The translations under genes and the position numbers were made by a program. A model generated the notes under the pieces. That model made no database searches and was not told the DNA's origin. It saw nothing but the letters and a program-made list of their open reading frames with translations. A DNA stretch of 64,000 nucleotides, taken from contig NZ_OUNG01000001.1 in NCBI RefSeq assembly GCF_900343155.1, positions 496,001 to 560,000 of the forward strand, given 5' to 3'. This DNA is from Lactimicrobium massiliense (GTDB lineage: Bacteria; Bacillota_I; Bacilli_A; Erysipelotrichales; Erysipelotrichaceae). Below are positions 49,331 through 58,497 of the stretch, piece after piece (within the stretch, counting starts at the first letter, position 1; each line of letters starts with the position of its first letter).

Positions 49331-50738
49331 AAGCACGGTTCAGCCATCTGCCCCTGCCAAGCCGGATCAAAAAGATCAGCCCTCTGAAAGTAAGCTCTAC
49401 TGCCATCCCGATCCATACACCGTGCAGGCCGTACTGTTTTGACAGCACCATGGCCAGCGGAATGCGCACACCCCAGATACTGACAAGATTCATGATGCCC
49501 GGCACCAGTGTATCCGCTGCCCCGCGCATCACACCCGAAGCGGCAATCGATGCCGCAAACCACGGCTCTGCCAGCAGCTCAATCCGCAATACCGAAGCCC
49601 CCAGCCTGCGTACATCTTCCACTGGTGTCAGAAAGGCAAAGACAAATGGGCAGAGGAAATACATGGCAAAACCAGTCATGGCCATGATTGCCATTGCCAT
49701 CAGCGTACTCAGCCAGCCAAAGCTTTTGGCAAGCTCTTTTCTTCTGGCACCAACAGCCTGACCCACCAGCGTTGTCGCGGCACTCTGGATGCCATAACCA
49801 GGCATATAGCAGATGGATTCTGCAGTCACAGCAAAGGAATTGGCCGCAATGGCATTGGTGCCAAGCGGTGCCACAATCCGGGTGGAAAACACCTGGGCAC
49901 TGGTCATCGCTGCCTGCTCCAGTGCCATCGGCACACCGATTACCGCCGCCTCATGCAATGTATCATGATGCAGCTTCCAGCTGCCTGCTTTCAAAAGAGA
50001 CAGCGTGGAAGAATGCATAATGGCAATAAAGACACCGATCGCCGCACACACAAACGAGAAGGCCGTACCAAGTGCCGCACCCATCACACCAAGACCCGCA
50101 CCAGGCATGACAACAGAAGCGCCAAAAAGAGAAACCTGGCGGGCAGGAAAGATCAGCAGGTAATTGAAGAACACATCCAGTACACACATGATGGCCGACA
50201 AAAAGCCCGGGATCTTCATACTGCCGGTGCTCTGCAACGCACTCTGGCCAAGATAGAACATCATCCTTACCGGCACAAACAAGGCAAAGACAAGAAAGTA
50301 TGCCGTGGCATCATGCCACAAAGATGTATCTGCGCCAAGCCAGGCAGGCAGATGGAAAGAAACAAAAGAGCCCAGCCCCGCCAGCACCAGTGAAATCAGC
50401 AATGATACCAGGATGCCCTGGCGCAGGATATCACGTGCTTTTGCCTCCTGCTTTGCACCAGACGCATGGGCAATCTGCACACAGAAGCCAGCCGCCGTTC
50501 CCATGACAAGGCCGCCAACCAGCCAGGTCGAACTTGCCACAAGACCAATGGCAGCACTGGCAGAAGCACCAAGACTGCCTACCATCGCCGCATCAATATA
50601 CTGCATGGCAATCTCTGAAATCTGGGCAAGAATGCCAGGCAGAGAGAGTTTCCATACCACTTCCATCTTTGCGCCAAGAGGCAGCGGATGATCCGCATCC
50701 ATTGCCTTGCGCAATACATCTTTATCTGTATCTGTCAT
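49320..50738 (-). CDS. MATE-family efflux transporter
   Basis: 472 residues, twelve membrane helices in two bundles. N-terminal half has LPGILAQISEIAMQYIDAAMVGSLG, the MATE signature around helix 1; the second half repeats it (IGVPMALEQAAMTSAQVFSTRIVAPLG). MATE pumps export drugs or metabolites with Na+ or H+. No ribosome binding site precedes the ATG at 50738; a TATAAT ends seven bases before it, so the transcript may be leaderless. The substrate is unknown. Confidence 0.9.
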   Translation of the reverse strand: MTDTDKDVLRKAMDADHPLPLGAKMEVVWKLSLPGILAQISEIAMQYIDAAMVGSLGASASAAIGLVASSTWLVGGLVMGTAAGFCVQIAHASGAKQEAKARDILRQGILVSLLISLVLAGLGSFVSFHLPAWLGADTSLWHDATAYFLVFALFVPVRMMFYLGQSALQSTGSMKIPGFLSAIMCVLDVFFNYLLIFPARQVSLFGASVVMPGAGLGVMGAALGTAFSFVCAAIGVFIAIMHSSTLSLLKAGSWKLHHDTLHEAAVIGVPMALEQAAMTSAQVFSTRIVAPLGTNAIAANSFAVTAESICYMPGYGIQSAATTLVGQAVGARRKELAKSFGWLSTLMAMAIMAMTGFAMYFLCPFVFAFLTPVEDVRRLGASVLRIELLAEPWFAASIAASGVMRGAADTLVPGIMNLVSIWGVRIPLAMVLSKQYGLHGVWIGMAVELTFRGLIFLIRLGRGRWLNRAFEG

Positions 50739-50873
50739 AACAGTTATTATAATACCCATACACCAAAAAGCAGTATGGAAGAACTATGCAGTCTGCACAC
50801 AGCACATTATCAAAAAGGTTCATCCCGGAACCTGGAGATATTTCGATCAGCTGTGCAGGAATTTCATTCGAAT

Positions 50874-50905
50874 AAAAAAAGCAATGCACAATCATGTGCA
50901 CTACT
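50874..50905 (-). terminator. Terminator of the antiporter/PII-like operon
   Basis: On the minus strand AGTAGTGCAC pairs with GTGCATTGCT (two wobble pairs) and a TTTTTTT tract follows. Confidence 0.8.
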
Positions 50906-50913
50906 TTGACATA

Positions 50914-52083
50914 TCAGTTTGTATGAATTTCTCCTGCCTTCTGCAGTGCTGTCTTGGTTGCGATCGGACCAACGATCTCATAGACAAGTGTTGCGGACAG
51001 GATGACAGTCAGGATCTGAGAGCCATACTGCGGCAGCTGTGTCACAGCCAGGGTTGCCATACCAATGGCGACACCAGCCTGCGGCATCAAAGCCCAGCCA
51101 ATGCCATCTTTGACAACCTTCGGGCACTTGCGGATAGTCGCACCAAGCCAGGAACCGAGCCACTTGCCGGAGAAACGAGTGATGATGTAGATCACGCCAA
51201 GCAGGCCAACCTTTGGCAGTGAGAACAGATCGAGCTGGGCACCTGAAATAACGAAGAACAGCATGAACAGCGGATATGTCCAGTCATCCACAGAATTCAG
51301 GATACGCTCCGCATCACTGCGCAGGTTGACATACACAGCACCAAGCATCATGCACATCAGCAGTGAGCTCAATCCGAAGTGATCAGCAATGGCAACGGCA
51401 CAGAATACCGCAGCGATGCAGATGGACATCCGGTTGGTATGAGAGTGGAACCAGCGGTGGCTCAATGCAACAAGGAAGCCAAGACCAGCACCAATGGCCA
51501 GAGCCAGAATGATTTCCAGCAGCGGTACCAGAAGTGTATTGACAATGGAGAATGCCTCACCATTGGCAATGCCCTGGGCAATGGAAATGGAAATGGAGTA
51601 GGCAATCAGACCCGTCGCATCATCGGCTGCGACAACCGGCAGTAAGACACTTGTCAATGGACCGGATGCTTTATACTGACGCACAACCAGCAGGGTTGCG
51701 GCCGGTGCAGTAGAGCCTGCCAATGCACCAAGCACAAGGCACTCAGCCGGCGGGAAGCCACAGACAAGGGTAACAATATCGACAAGAATAACAGCGCCGA
51801 CTGACTCAAACAGCGTGACAACCAGCACGGTTGTACCAAGCTTCTTCATATCTTCCAGACGGAACTGATCACCAATGGAGAAGGCAATGAAGCCAAGTGC
51901 CACTGAGGTAATCAGGCCGAGTGAAGAAACTGTGTCTTTGCTTAATAAATGCAGGACACACGGGCCGATCAATACACCGGCGATCAAGTATGCTGTGACA
52001 TTAGGCAGATGAACAAGCCGCGTCAGTCTTGTCATCAGCAGGCCGGCACACATGGCCAGGCCAAGATATAACAGGACCGTCAT
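50914..52083 (-). CDS. Cation:proton antiporter, CPA2/KefB type
   Basis: 389 residues, about twelve membrane helices. The NAYLIAGVLIGP-like start (NVTAYLIAGVLIGP) and LVVAADD (PVVAADDATGLIA), which carries the ion-binding Asp pair of CPA2 antiporters, identify the family. The TrkA-like nucleotide-binding tail of KefB is absent; the adjacent PII-like gene may replace its control function. The ATG at 52083 lies two bases behind the PII-like stop, so translation is coupled. Na+ or K+ is exchanged for H+. Confidence 0.9.
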   Translation of the reverse strand: MTVLLYLGLAMCAGLLMTRLTRLVHLPNVTAYLIAGVLIGPCVLHLLSKDTVSSLGLITSVALGFIAFSIGDQFRLEDMKKLGTTVLVVTLFESVGAVILVDIVTLVCGFPPAECLVLGALAGSTAPAATLLVVRQYKASGPLTSVLLPVVAADDATGLIAYSISISIAQGIANGEAFSIVNTLLVPLLEIILALAIGAGLGFLVALSHRWFHSHTNRMSICIAAVFCAVAIADHFGLSSLLMCMMLGAVYVNLRSDAERILNSVDDWTYPLFMLFFVISGAQLDLFSLPKVGLLGVIYIITRFSGKWLGSWLGATIRKCPKVVKDGIGWALMPQAGVAIGMATLAVTQLPQYGSQILTVILSATLVYEIVGPIATKTALQKAGEIHTN

Positions 52084-52085
52084 GC

Positions 52086-52430
52086 TCAGTGACTGTCTGT
52101 TCCTTCACAGCGGCTCACAGGCAGCACGAACATGACGCCGGTATTCGGCAACCTGAGATCTCCTGACACCTGATGCACAATATCAATCGCCTGCTGAACC
52201 TGATTATCTTCCAGCAATACAAGAATCATCTTGTTCTGAGGACGCTCTGGATTCAGAAACTGGCGCAGACCGCCAAAAATAGCAGGGGCATTGACACTGT
52301 CCGCATTGACAGCCGCAAGCATGCCTTCACAAGTAACAATGGAAGCACCATGAATACCGGCAGCCATCATCTTATCCATGATGGGTGTAACCGTCTCTTC
52401 ATGATTTGTAATATGAACTAACAGTTCCAT
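52086..52430 (-). CDS. PII-like signalling protein next to the antiporter gene
   Basis: 114 residues of the PII/GlnB-like ferredoxin fold: MELLVHITNHEETVTPIMDKMMAAGIHGASIV is the first beta-alpha-beta unit, and LVLLEDNQVQQAIDIVHQV the second. The T-loop is short and has no uridylylated Tyr or Gln39-like motif that I can see. Family members next to transporters bind nucleotides and gate the transporter. GAGGG lies seven bases before the ATG. First gene of the operon. Confidence 0.78.
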   Translation of the reverse strand: MELLVHITNHEETVTPIMDKMMAAGIHGASIVTCEGMLAAVNADSVNAPAIFGGLRQFLNPERPQNKMILVLLEDNQVQQAIDIVHQVSGDLRLPNTGVMFVLPVSRCEGTDSH

Positions 52431-52454
52431 CTTCTATCCCTCTTTCCGATGCCC

Positions 52455-52483
52455 ATTATAGGCTTGTACAACAATTCTGACAA
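52455..52483 (-). promoter_or_regulatory. Promoter of the PII-like/antiporter operon
   Basis: TTGTCA (52478-52483) and TATAAT (52455-52460) on the minus strand, exactly 17 bases apart. It lies between the gene and the terminator that was split by the IS4-type element. Confidence 0.88.
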
Positions 52484-52505
52484 ACAAAAAAGGAAGGCCT
52501 GCACC
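52484..52505 (-). terminator. Distal half of a terminator split by an IS
   Basis: Without the IS and one copy of the repeat, the DUF349 gene would end in AAGGAAGG-TGCAGG-CCTTCCTT followed by TTTTTG. The IS4-type element and its 10-bp duplication now separate the two stem arms (52491-52500 and 54230-54238). Confidence 0.8.
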
Positions 52506-54221
52506 CAATGTCATTAAGTTAGGGCTTGATGATTGAAACGCTTTGTATTTTGTAAGAATACAAGGCATTTTTTTTGATGGCCAAAAGGGGCCGTATTTTT
52601 TTGGATGATTTTCTAAAAAACACTTGACAGCCAAAAATCAGCCTTTTTTACACAATCCGAAGGAAATTGTAGGAGGAAAAATTCACTATGATTTCCATTG
52701 ATTCTGTTAAGTGCGTAGATGACATTTTAGCCAAGGCCATTGATATGGTCGAGCAAAATATAAGCTGCTATTGTACGCAGCCAGGTGTTGACTTCACTCG
52801 GATACGTGCACTGCCCGCTGGTATTCTGATTCGCTTCCTTATCCAGAAACAGGCCAAGGCATTAAACCAGGAACTCTCTGATTTCTTTGTTTCCAAAGTC
52901 CCGCCGTCTGCTTCAGCTTTCTGCCAGCAGCGTTCAAAGCTCGATCCCGAAGCTCTTGAAAGAGTAATGCACTTAATGACTGAAAACATTCCTGGAACCA
53001 GATTCTTCAAAGGCTATCGTGTATTCGCTTGTGATGGATCAGATGTACGTATCCCTTATAACCCTGATGATCCAGAGACATTTCTGAAGAATGATGAGAA
53101 CAGCCAGGGCTATAATCAGCTTCATCTCAATGCTCTGTATGACGTTCTGAATCGCGTATATACAGACGCTATGATAGATACGAAACAGAAGTCTCATGAG
53201 AAAGGCGCTCTGCTTGATATGCTTAAAGCCCATGATCTGCCAGCCAAAACGATTATTACTGCTGACCGCGGCTACGAAAGCTATGAGCTGCTTGCCTATA
53301 TGCTTGAAAACAGCATTCACTTCGCCATTCGTATAAAGGATATATTCAGCAGCGGGATCTTATCTGCCATTGATCTGCCAGATGAAGAATTCGATCGAGA
53401 TATCACTCGTATATTGACAAGAAGCCAGACGAAAGAGATCAAGCAAAACAAGCAGAAATACGTATTCCTGCCATCAAACGTAAATTTCAGTTATCTGGAT
53501 TTTGATCATCCGTTCTACAATATGACTTTCCGTGTCGCCCGTTTCAAAATCACGGACGGTACTTATGAGTGCCTGGTTACGAATCTGCCCAAAGATGAAT
53601 TTTCCATCACTGAGCTTAAGGAACTTTACCATATGCGCTGGGAGATTGAAGGTGCATTCCGCCACTTGAAATACGATACAAACATGGTTTACTTCAATTC
53701 AGTCAAGCAGAAAAACGCAAGACAGGAAATCTATGCCGCTCTCATCATGTACAACTACACCCAGCTTCTGATCAATGCTGTGCCGGTAGAAAAGGATGGC
53801 AGAAAATGGACGTATCAGATTGCTTTTAAACCTGCCGTTACGAATGCGCGATTATTCCTGAAGAAGCTTATTACGACAAAAGCATTCATAGACAGAATAA
53901 AAAACTTCCTGAGTCCCGTACGACCAGGAAGAAAGTTCAAGCGCAATATAAAGTCACAACCAGCAAGACTGTCACTCTATAGAGCTGCCTAAGCAACTTC
54001 ATTATACGAGGTCAGCCTTTGGATTCAATGATAAAGTGACAGATTGCTCAAAAGATGTTTTCGTCATGCCTTCTTTTTGAGAACCTCTGGATTGTCCTCT
54101 AAGAGCTGATCAAAAAAGAAGCTGAGTCCTGAAGAATAACATTATTATTCTTCATCCAGCTTCTTAACTTAACGGGTCAAAATCTCAATATCACTTTCAT
54201 GAGCTTATCTTAATGACATTG
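52506..54221 (+). mobile_element. IS4-family insertion sequence, complete
   Basis: 1716 bp. Inverted ends share CAATGTCATTAAG (52506-52518 and 54209-54221). Flanked by a 10-bp duplication GGCCTGCACC (52496-52505 and 54222-54231), within the 10-12 bp range usual for IS4/IS231. A hairpin with T-run near each end (52536-52573 on plus; AAGAAGCTG/CAGCTTCTT at 54116-54165 ending in T on minus) blocks outside transcription. Confidence 0.93.
52688..53992 (+). CDS. IS4-family transposase
   Basis: 434 residues. DDE domain with D in VFACDGSDVRIP, D in IITADRGYESYEL and the IS4 hallmark Y-x2-R-x3-E-x6-K in LYHMRWEIEGAFRHLK (read from the Tyr). AGGAGG lies 11 bases before the ATG. A TTGACA at 52622-52627 is a likely -35. 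The frame is intact. Confidence 0.93.
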   Translation: MISIDSVKCVDDILAKAIDMVEQNISCYCTQPGVDFTRIRALPAGILIRFLIQKQAKALNQELSDFFVSKVPPSASAFCQQRSKLDPEALERVMHLMTENIPGTRFFKGYRVFACDGSDVRIPYNPDDPETFLKNDENSQGYNQLHLNALYDVLNRVYTDAMIDTKQKSHEKGALLDMLKAHDLPAKTIITADRGYESYELLAYMLENSIHFAIRIKDIFSSGILSAIDLPDEEFDRDITRILTRSQTKEIKQNKQKYVFLPSNVNFSYLDFDHPFYNMTFRVARFKITDGTYECLVTNLPKDEFSITELKELYHMRWEIEGAFRHLKYDTNMVYFNSVKQKNARQEIYAALIMYNYTQLLINAVPVEKDGRKWTYQIAFKPAVTNARLFLKKLITTKAFIDRIKNFLSPVRPGRKFKRNIKSQPARLSLYRAA

Positions 54222-54244
54222 GGCCTGCACCTTCCTTACTGTCA

Positions 54245-55606
54245 TCAGTCATCAAGCTTGGACTTGAGATCCTCAATATCCTTCTTCATGTTCTCAATGA
54301 TGTTCTTCTTCTGCGCAGCTCTGCGGTTGAGATCCTGCTCTTCCTCAAAGTCATCCGTCTCATAAACTCTCTCTTCCAGACGGTTCACCTGCTCACGCAT
54401 ATTGCGGATCTGCTCATCCTTACGGTCAATCAAAGACTTGAAACGGGCCTGAGACGCATCATGCTTGCCATTCCAGAACACATCCTTGGCAGCCTTGAAC
54501 TCATCCCACAGACGGTCATTCTCATCCTTGCCGGAATAGCCAAGCTTCTTCCACTCAACATCCAGCTGCTTCATCTCATCTGTTGTCTCACGGCTATAAT
54601 CATTTCTAGCCGCAATTTCCTTAGCCTTCTCAATCAGAGCACGCTTGGCATCAATCGACTCCTTGCGCTGTGCATCACGCTCCTCATAGAACGCTCTGCG
54701 CTTTGTAAAGAACTCCTGACGGGCTGCAGAGAACTCCTTCCACAGAGCCTCATCTGTCTCATGGCCGGCACTCTTGACAGCCTTCCAACTGTCCATCAGA
54801 GAATTCATCAGATCGCCGGTTGCCTTATAGCTCTTGATATCCTTGACGGCATCCTGTGCCTTGGCAACAAGCTCTTCCTTCTTGGCCTTGTTTTCAGCAC
54901 GCATCTTATCCAGATTGTCAAAGTATTCATCCTTGGCAGCGAAGAACTTTCTTCTGGCATCACGGAATGCTGTATGCAGCGCACTGTCAGCAGCACCGGC
55001 GCTTCCCAGCTCATCCCACTTATCCTCAAGCTCTCTCAGCTTTGCCTGGCCAGCCTTCCACTCCTGGGCATCAGCCAGCTTGGCAGCCTCATCCACGAGC
55101 TCCTGCTTTGCCTTGGTATTCTCGGCAATCACATTCTTGTTCTTCTCAAACTCATCGGCCTTGCGGTTGAACCACTCATTATACTCGGCATCCTTGGCTG
55201 TTCCCCAGTCCTCAACACCAGCATATGCCTGCTTCAGCTCATCCACCCTGGCTGCATTCTCTTCACTAGGCTGCAGATCATTGATCTCCTTGCACAGTGC
55301 CTGCTTCTTGGCAAGATCCGCTTCCATATCCTCAAGGGCATGATCACCATGGCTGGTGCCATACTCAACTTCACCACCCTCGGATGCTGGATGCTTCAGA
55401 GTGAACATGACGTATCCTTTCTCATTTTCGATACCGAACCACTCTCCGTGTCCGTCATCCTTGCCAGCGACCGGTACAGCCGCATTTCCGTTTTCATCCT
55501 TGGCGCCATACAATACGTCAATGACCTTTCCGCCAAATGACTTGCGCTCCTTAATGGAAATGTTGGCATACTTCTCGTCGTAACCAGGCAGTGTTTTCCA
55601 ATCCAT
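54245..55606 (-). CDS. DUF349-repeat coiled-coil protein
   Basis: 453 residues, highly charged and helical. After about 95 residues (WKTLPGYDEKYANISIKERK, with GKVIDVLYGAKDENG) come three or four DUF349 units of about 75 residues, each with a W-x2-LG/VKSAG turn and a following LW-x2-F core (KWDELGSAG, SWKAVKSAGHETDEALWKEFSAAR, EWKKLGYSGKDENDRLWDEFKAA). The C-terminus is a heptad coiled coil (DEQIRNMREQVNRLEERVY). Cytosolic; function unknown. GGGAGG lies seven bases before the ATG. Its terminator was split by the IS4-type element. Confidence 0.85.
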   Translation of the reverse strand: MDWKTLPGYDEKYANISIKERKSFGGKVIDVLYGAKDENGNAAVPVAGKDDGHGEWFGIENEKGYVMFTLKHPASEGGEVEYGTSHGDHALEDMEADLAKKQALCKEINDLQPSEENAARVDELKQAYAGVEDWGTAKDAEYNEWFNRKADEFEKNKNVIAENTKAKQELVDEAAKLADAQEWKAGQAKLRELEDKWDELGSAGAADSALHTAFRDARRKFFAAKDEYFDNLDKMRAENKAKKEELVAKAQDAVKDIKSYKATGDLMNSLMDSWKAVKSAGHETDEALWKEFSAARQEFFTKRRAFYEERDAQRKESIDAKRALIEKAKEIAARNDYSRETTDEMKQLDVEWKKLGYSGKDENDRLWDEFKAAKDVFWNGKHDASQARFKSLIDRKDEQIRNMREQVNRLEERVYETDDFEEEQDLNRRAAQKKNIIENMKKDIEDLKSKLDD

Positions 55607-55710
55607 ACTTTTTCCTCCCTCGCGAATATGGAACTGTTGTCAGTTCGAAACTAATCGGGCTCTGCCGCCCGAATCCACCCGCTTATTTTACATGAATCCC
55701 GTAGTAATGG

Positions 55711-55730
55711 GAAGAAAAACCGGTTTTTTC
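55711..55730 (-). terminator. Possible terminator of the ABC/EVE operon
   Basis: The palindrome GAAAAACC / GGTTTTTC, with T-rich bases after it on the minus strand, lies 12 bases after the stop at 55742. The stem is AT-rich and weak. Confidence 0.45.
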
Positions 55731-55741
55731 CGCAAAAATCA

Positions 55742-56752
55742 TCACCTGTGACAAACCTGCACGTGGTCCAGAACAAGCTTTTCCAGATCCATCGGCAGAT
55801 GGCGCAGACTGCGCGGAGCCCGCAGGCCGATACTCTTCAGAAAGGTAAGGTCAATCTGGCCGCGCCGATACCGCTGCACCACATGAAGCACCATCTGTTT
55901 TGCATCCACTGCAATCACATCAAACTGGTAGAGAATACAGCCATATGGCTTTGCATAGTACAGATACACACGGTCATGCAAAAGCACATTTCCATCCTTG
56001 TGCCAGGTGATCTCATCACAGTTTTCCAGCGCACCAATCACATCAAACTGCTTTGGATTGGCGGGCAGCAGCCATGCATGGCATGCAGGACCGCCGGAAA
56101 GATCACTTGCGTTCTCTAATAAAGAGAGGATGCGTGCATCACTGATCGCATCATTCAGCTCCAGAGATACCCAGCGCTGCTGGTTCATATGCCACGCCCG
56201 GCCAAACCCCTTCTCTTTCAGCAGATTCTCTTTCTCATCCGTGCGGAATACCAGAATCTCAGTCTGCGTATCACCGCCTCCGGGAAACACTTTGGATCGG
56301 ATAACAGGAGAAATAAACGCAAACCATCTGCCGTCTTCATGATGGAAAACGCCAATGGAAGGATGTTTGGCAAACAGATGATCAATGGATATCTTCAGAT
56401 GATCCTGCACAAGAGCAATGATGCGTCCTGTCTGGGCAAGCTGATAGCCGCCCTGTATACAGCAGGCATTGCGGATCAAAAGCAGTGCAGACAGAAAGGC
56501 TTTGCGTACCTGATCAACATACGTGCCCTTTGTACCAGGTACATACAATGGCACAAAACGCTCTTTGCTTTCCGCATCGATGCAGTCTGCCCGCAGCCGG
56601 CTGCCATCCGCCTTCATCCTGATCAAAAGACCGCTGCCAAGATCCTTTTCATACACAAAGGTCTGATCGCTTTTTACAAAGCCAAATGCCACAGCTTTCT
56701 TTGGATCGATCTGCCATCCTTCCAGCAGATCCCATCCGGGAAACGTATTCAT
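55742..56752 (-). CDS. MmcQ/YjbR-like protein with C-terminal EVE-like domain
   Basis: 336 residues. Residues about 130-220 show the YjbR/MmcQ pattern (AFISPVIRSKVFPGGGDTQTEILVFR, FGRAWHMNQQRWVSLELND, DARILSLLENASDL). Residues 225-330 look like an EVE/PUA fold (AWLLPANPKQFDVI, ITWHKDGNVLLHDRVYLYYAKPYG, CILYQFDVIAV), which in other proteins binds modified bases. The N-terminal 120 residues may be a second YjbR-like unit. The ATG overlaps the ABC transporter stop (ATGA), so it is the last gene of that operon. Function unknown. Confidence 0.65.
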   Translation of the reverse strand: MNTFPGWDLLEGWQIDPKKAVAFGFVKSDQTFVYEKDLGSGLLIRMKADGSRLRADCIDAESKERFVPLYVPGTKGTYVDQVRKAFLSALLLIRNACCIQGGYQLAQTGRIIALVQDHLKISIDHLFAKHPSIGVFHHEDGRWFAFISPVIRSKVFPGGGDTQTEILVFRTDEKENLLKEKGFGRAWHMNQQRWVSLELNDAISDARILSLLENASDLSGGPACHAWLLPANPKQFDVIGALENCDEITWHKDGNVLLHDRVYLYYAKPYGCILYQFDVIAVDAKQMVLHVVQRYRRGQIDLTFLKSIGLRAPRSLRHLPMDLEKLVLDHVQVCHR

Positions 56753-58497
56753 GCCATCTCCTGCACACTGGCAAACTGTGCTTCATACAGCTGTTTGTAG
56801 AAGCCGTTTTCAGCCAGCAGCTGCTCATGCGTGCCTATTTCCATGATCATGCCGTCCTTCATGACCAGAATCAGATCCGCATGGCGGATCGTAGAAAGAC
56901 GATGGGCAACCACAAAGGTTGTACGGCCTGCCATCAGCCTGTCAAAGGCATCCTGAATCTGGATCTCGGTACGGGTATCAATCGAAGAAGTTGCCTCATC
57001 CAGGATCAGCATCTGCGGCAGGGCCAGCATTACTCTGGTAATGCACAGCATCTGTTTCTGACCTGCAGACAGTGTATCTTCGGTAATCTGTGTATCCAGG
57101 CCATCTGACAGCTGCGAGATAAAGCTCCAGGAATGGGCTTCTTTGCATGCTGCGATCATCTGCTCTTCACTGGCATCAGGATCAGCCAAAGCCAGATTCT
57201 CCCGCACTGTGCCATTCTTCAGCCAGGTATCCTGCAGCACCATGCCCCACTGCTGGCGCAGAGAATGCCTTGTTACATCCTGGATATTCTTTCCATCCAC
57301 CAGAATCTCGCCGCGGTTGACATCATAGAAGCGCATTAACAGATTGATCAGCGTCGTCTTGCCGCAGCCCGTCGGCCCAACCAGCGCAATATGCATGCCC
57401 GGCTTTGCTTCCATCGTAAAATCACGGATCAAAGGCTTAGATGGATCATACTGGAAGTACACATGATTCAGCTGCACATGGCCTTTGACATCGGATAATA
57501 CAGCATCTTTCTCTGCCGGTTCCGGTTCTGTCTCAATCAAAGCAAAGATCCGGTCTGCACATGACAAGGCATTCTGCATCTCGGTAATCACACTGGAAAT
57601 ATCATTGAACGGCTTCATGTACTGATTGGCATAAGCCAGCAGCACGCTCAGACCGCCGACGGTCAGTCTTCCCTTCAGAATTAGAAAACTGCCGGCAAGT
57701 GCCACAATAGCATAGATCAAGGAATTCACGGCCCGTGTGCACGGATTGGTCAATGAGGAGAAGAAGATTGCTTTCTGTGCGTAATCCTGCAGCTCTTCAT
57801 TCACCTTCCGGAAACGCTTTGATGCTCTTTCCTGATAGCCAAAGGCCTGCACCACCCGCATGGAGCCGACCATCTCATTCAGATAGGCTGTCTGATCCCC
57901 TCTGGTCTTGTTTGCTTTCCGGAACATGCCATAGGCACCGGAGGCAATAAACTTTGCGACAAGAAATGACAGCGGTGTCAGAATCACTACCAGCAAAGAG
58001 ACCTCAACGGATCTGGAAAACATGAAATACAGAGTGGCAATGATCATAATGATGCCGGAGAACAACTGGGTCATGCCATTGAGCAGGCCATCGGAAAGGG
58101 CATCCGCATCACCGGTCACCCGCTGCACAATATCACCGGAACTGTGGCTGTCCAATACGCTTAACGGCAGCTTCTGGATCTGCCGCATGGCCCTGGCCCG
58201 GATCTCCTTTACAGTCTGATACACAACCCGGTTATTGATGATATTCATAATGCCGGTCAAAGCAGCACTTGCCGCAATGACAAGAACCGTCTGTTTCATC
58301 ATGATGGCAATACGGCCAAAATTAACATTGCCTTTGCCCACGATCTCATCAATGGCCTTTCCAAACAGAACCGGCACATACAGCTGGCCAATGACGCTTA
58401 ATCCTGCCAGTACAAGAGATGCGAAAAGCAGGAAGCGGTATCGGCCGATATACTGCATGACTTTGGCAAATGTTTTCCTTGAAGAATCCCTGTTCAT
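56749..58497 (-). CDS. Heterodimeric ABC exporter, consensus-site subunit
   Basis: 582 residues: six membrane helices (about 20-310) and one ATPase domain with Walker A GPTGCGKTT, Q-loop LQDTWL, signature LSAGQKQM and Walker B LILDEATSSID, whose catalytic Glu is present. The signature deviates from LSGGQ. Its start overlaps the stop of the other subunit by four bases (ATGA). Together they match the asymmetric exporters LmrCD/BmrCD/TM287-288 that expel drugs or lipids. Substrate unknown. Confidence 0.92.
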   Translation of the reverse strand: MNRDSSRKTFAKVMQYIGRYRFLLFASLVLAGLSVIGQLYVPVLFGKAIDEIVGKGNVNFGRIAIMMKQTVLVIAASAALTGIMNIINNRVVYQTVKEIRARAMRQIQKLPLSVLDSHSSGDIVQRVTGDADALSDGLLNGMTQLFSGIIMIIATLYFMFSRSVEVSLLVVILTPLSFLVAKFIASGAYGMFRKANKTRGDQTAYLNEMVGSMRVVQAFGYQERASKRFRKVNEELQDYAQKAIFFSSLTNPCTRAVNSLIYAIVALAGSFLILKGRLTVGGLSVLLAYANQYMKPFNDISSVITEMQNALSCADRIFALIETEPEPAEKDAVLSDVKGHVQLNHVYFQYDPSKPLIRDFTMEAKPGMHIALVGPTGCGKTTLINLLMRFYDVNRGEILVDGKNIQDVTRHSLRQQWGMVLQDTWLKNGTVRENLALADPDASEEQMIAACKEAHSWSFISQLSDGLDTQITEDTLSAGQKQMLCITRVMLALPQMLILDEATSSIDTRTEIQIQDAFDRLMAGRTTFVVAHRLSTIRHADLILVMKDGMIMEIGTHEQLLAENGFYKQLYEAQFASVQEMA

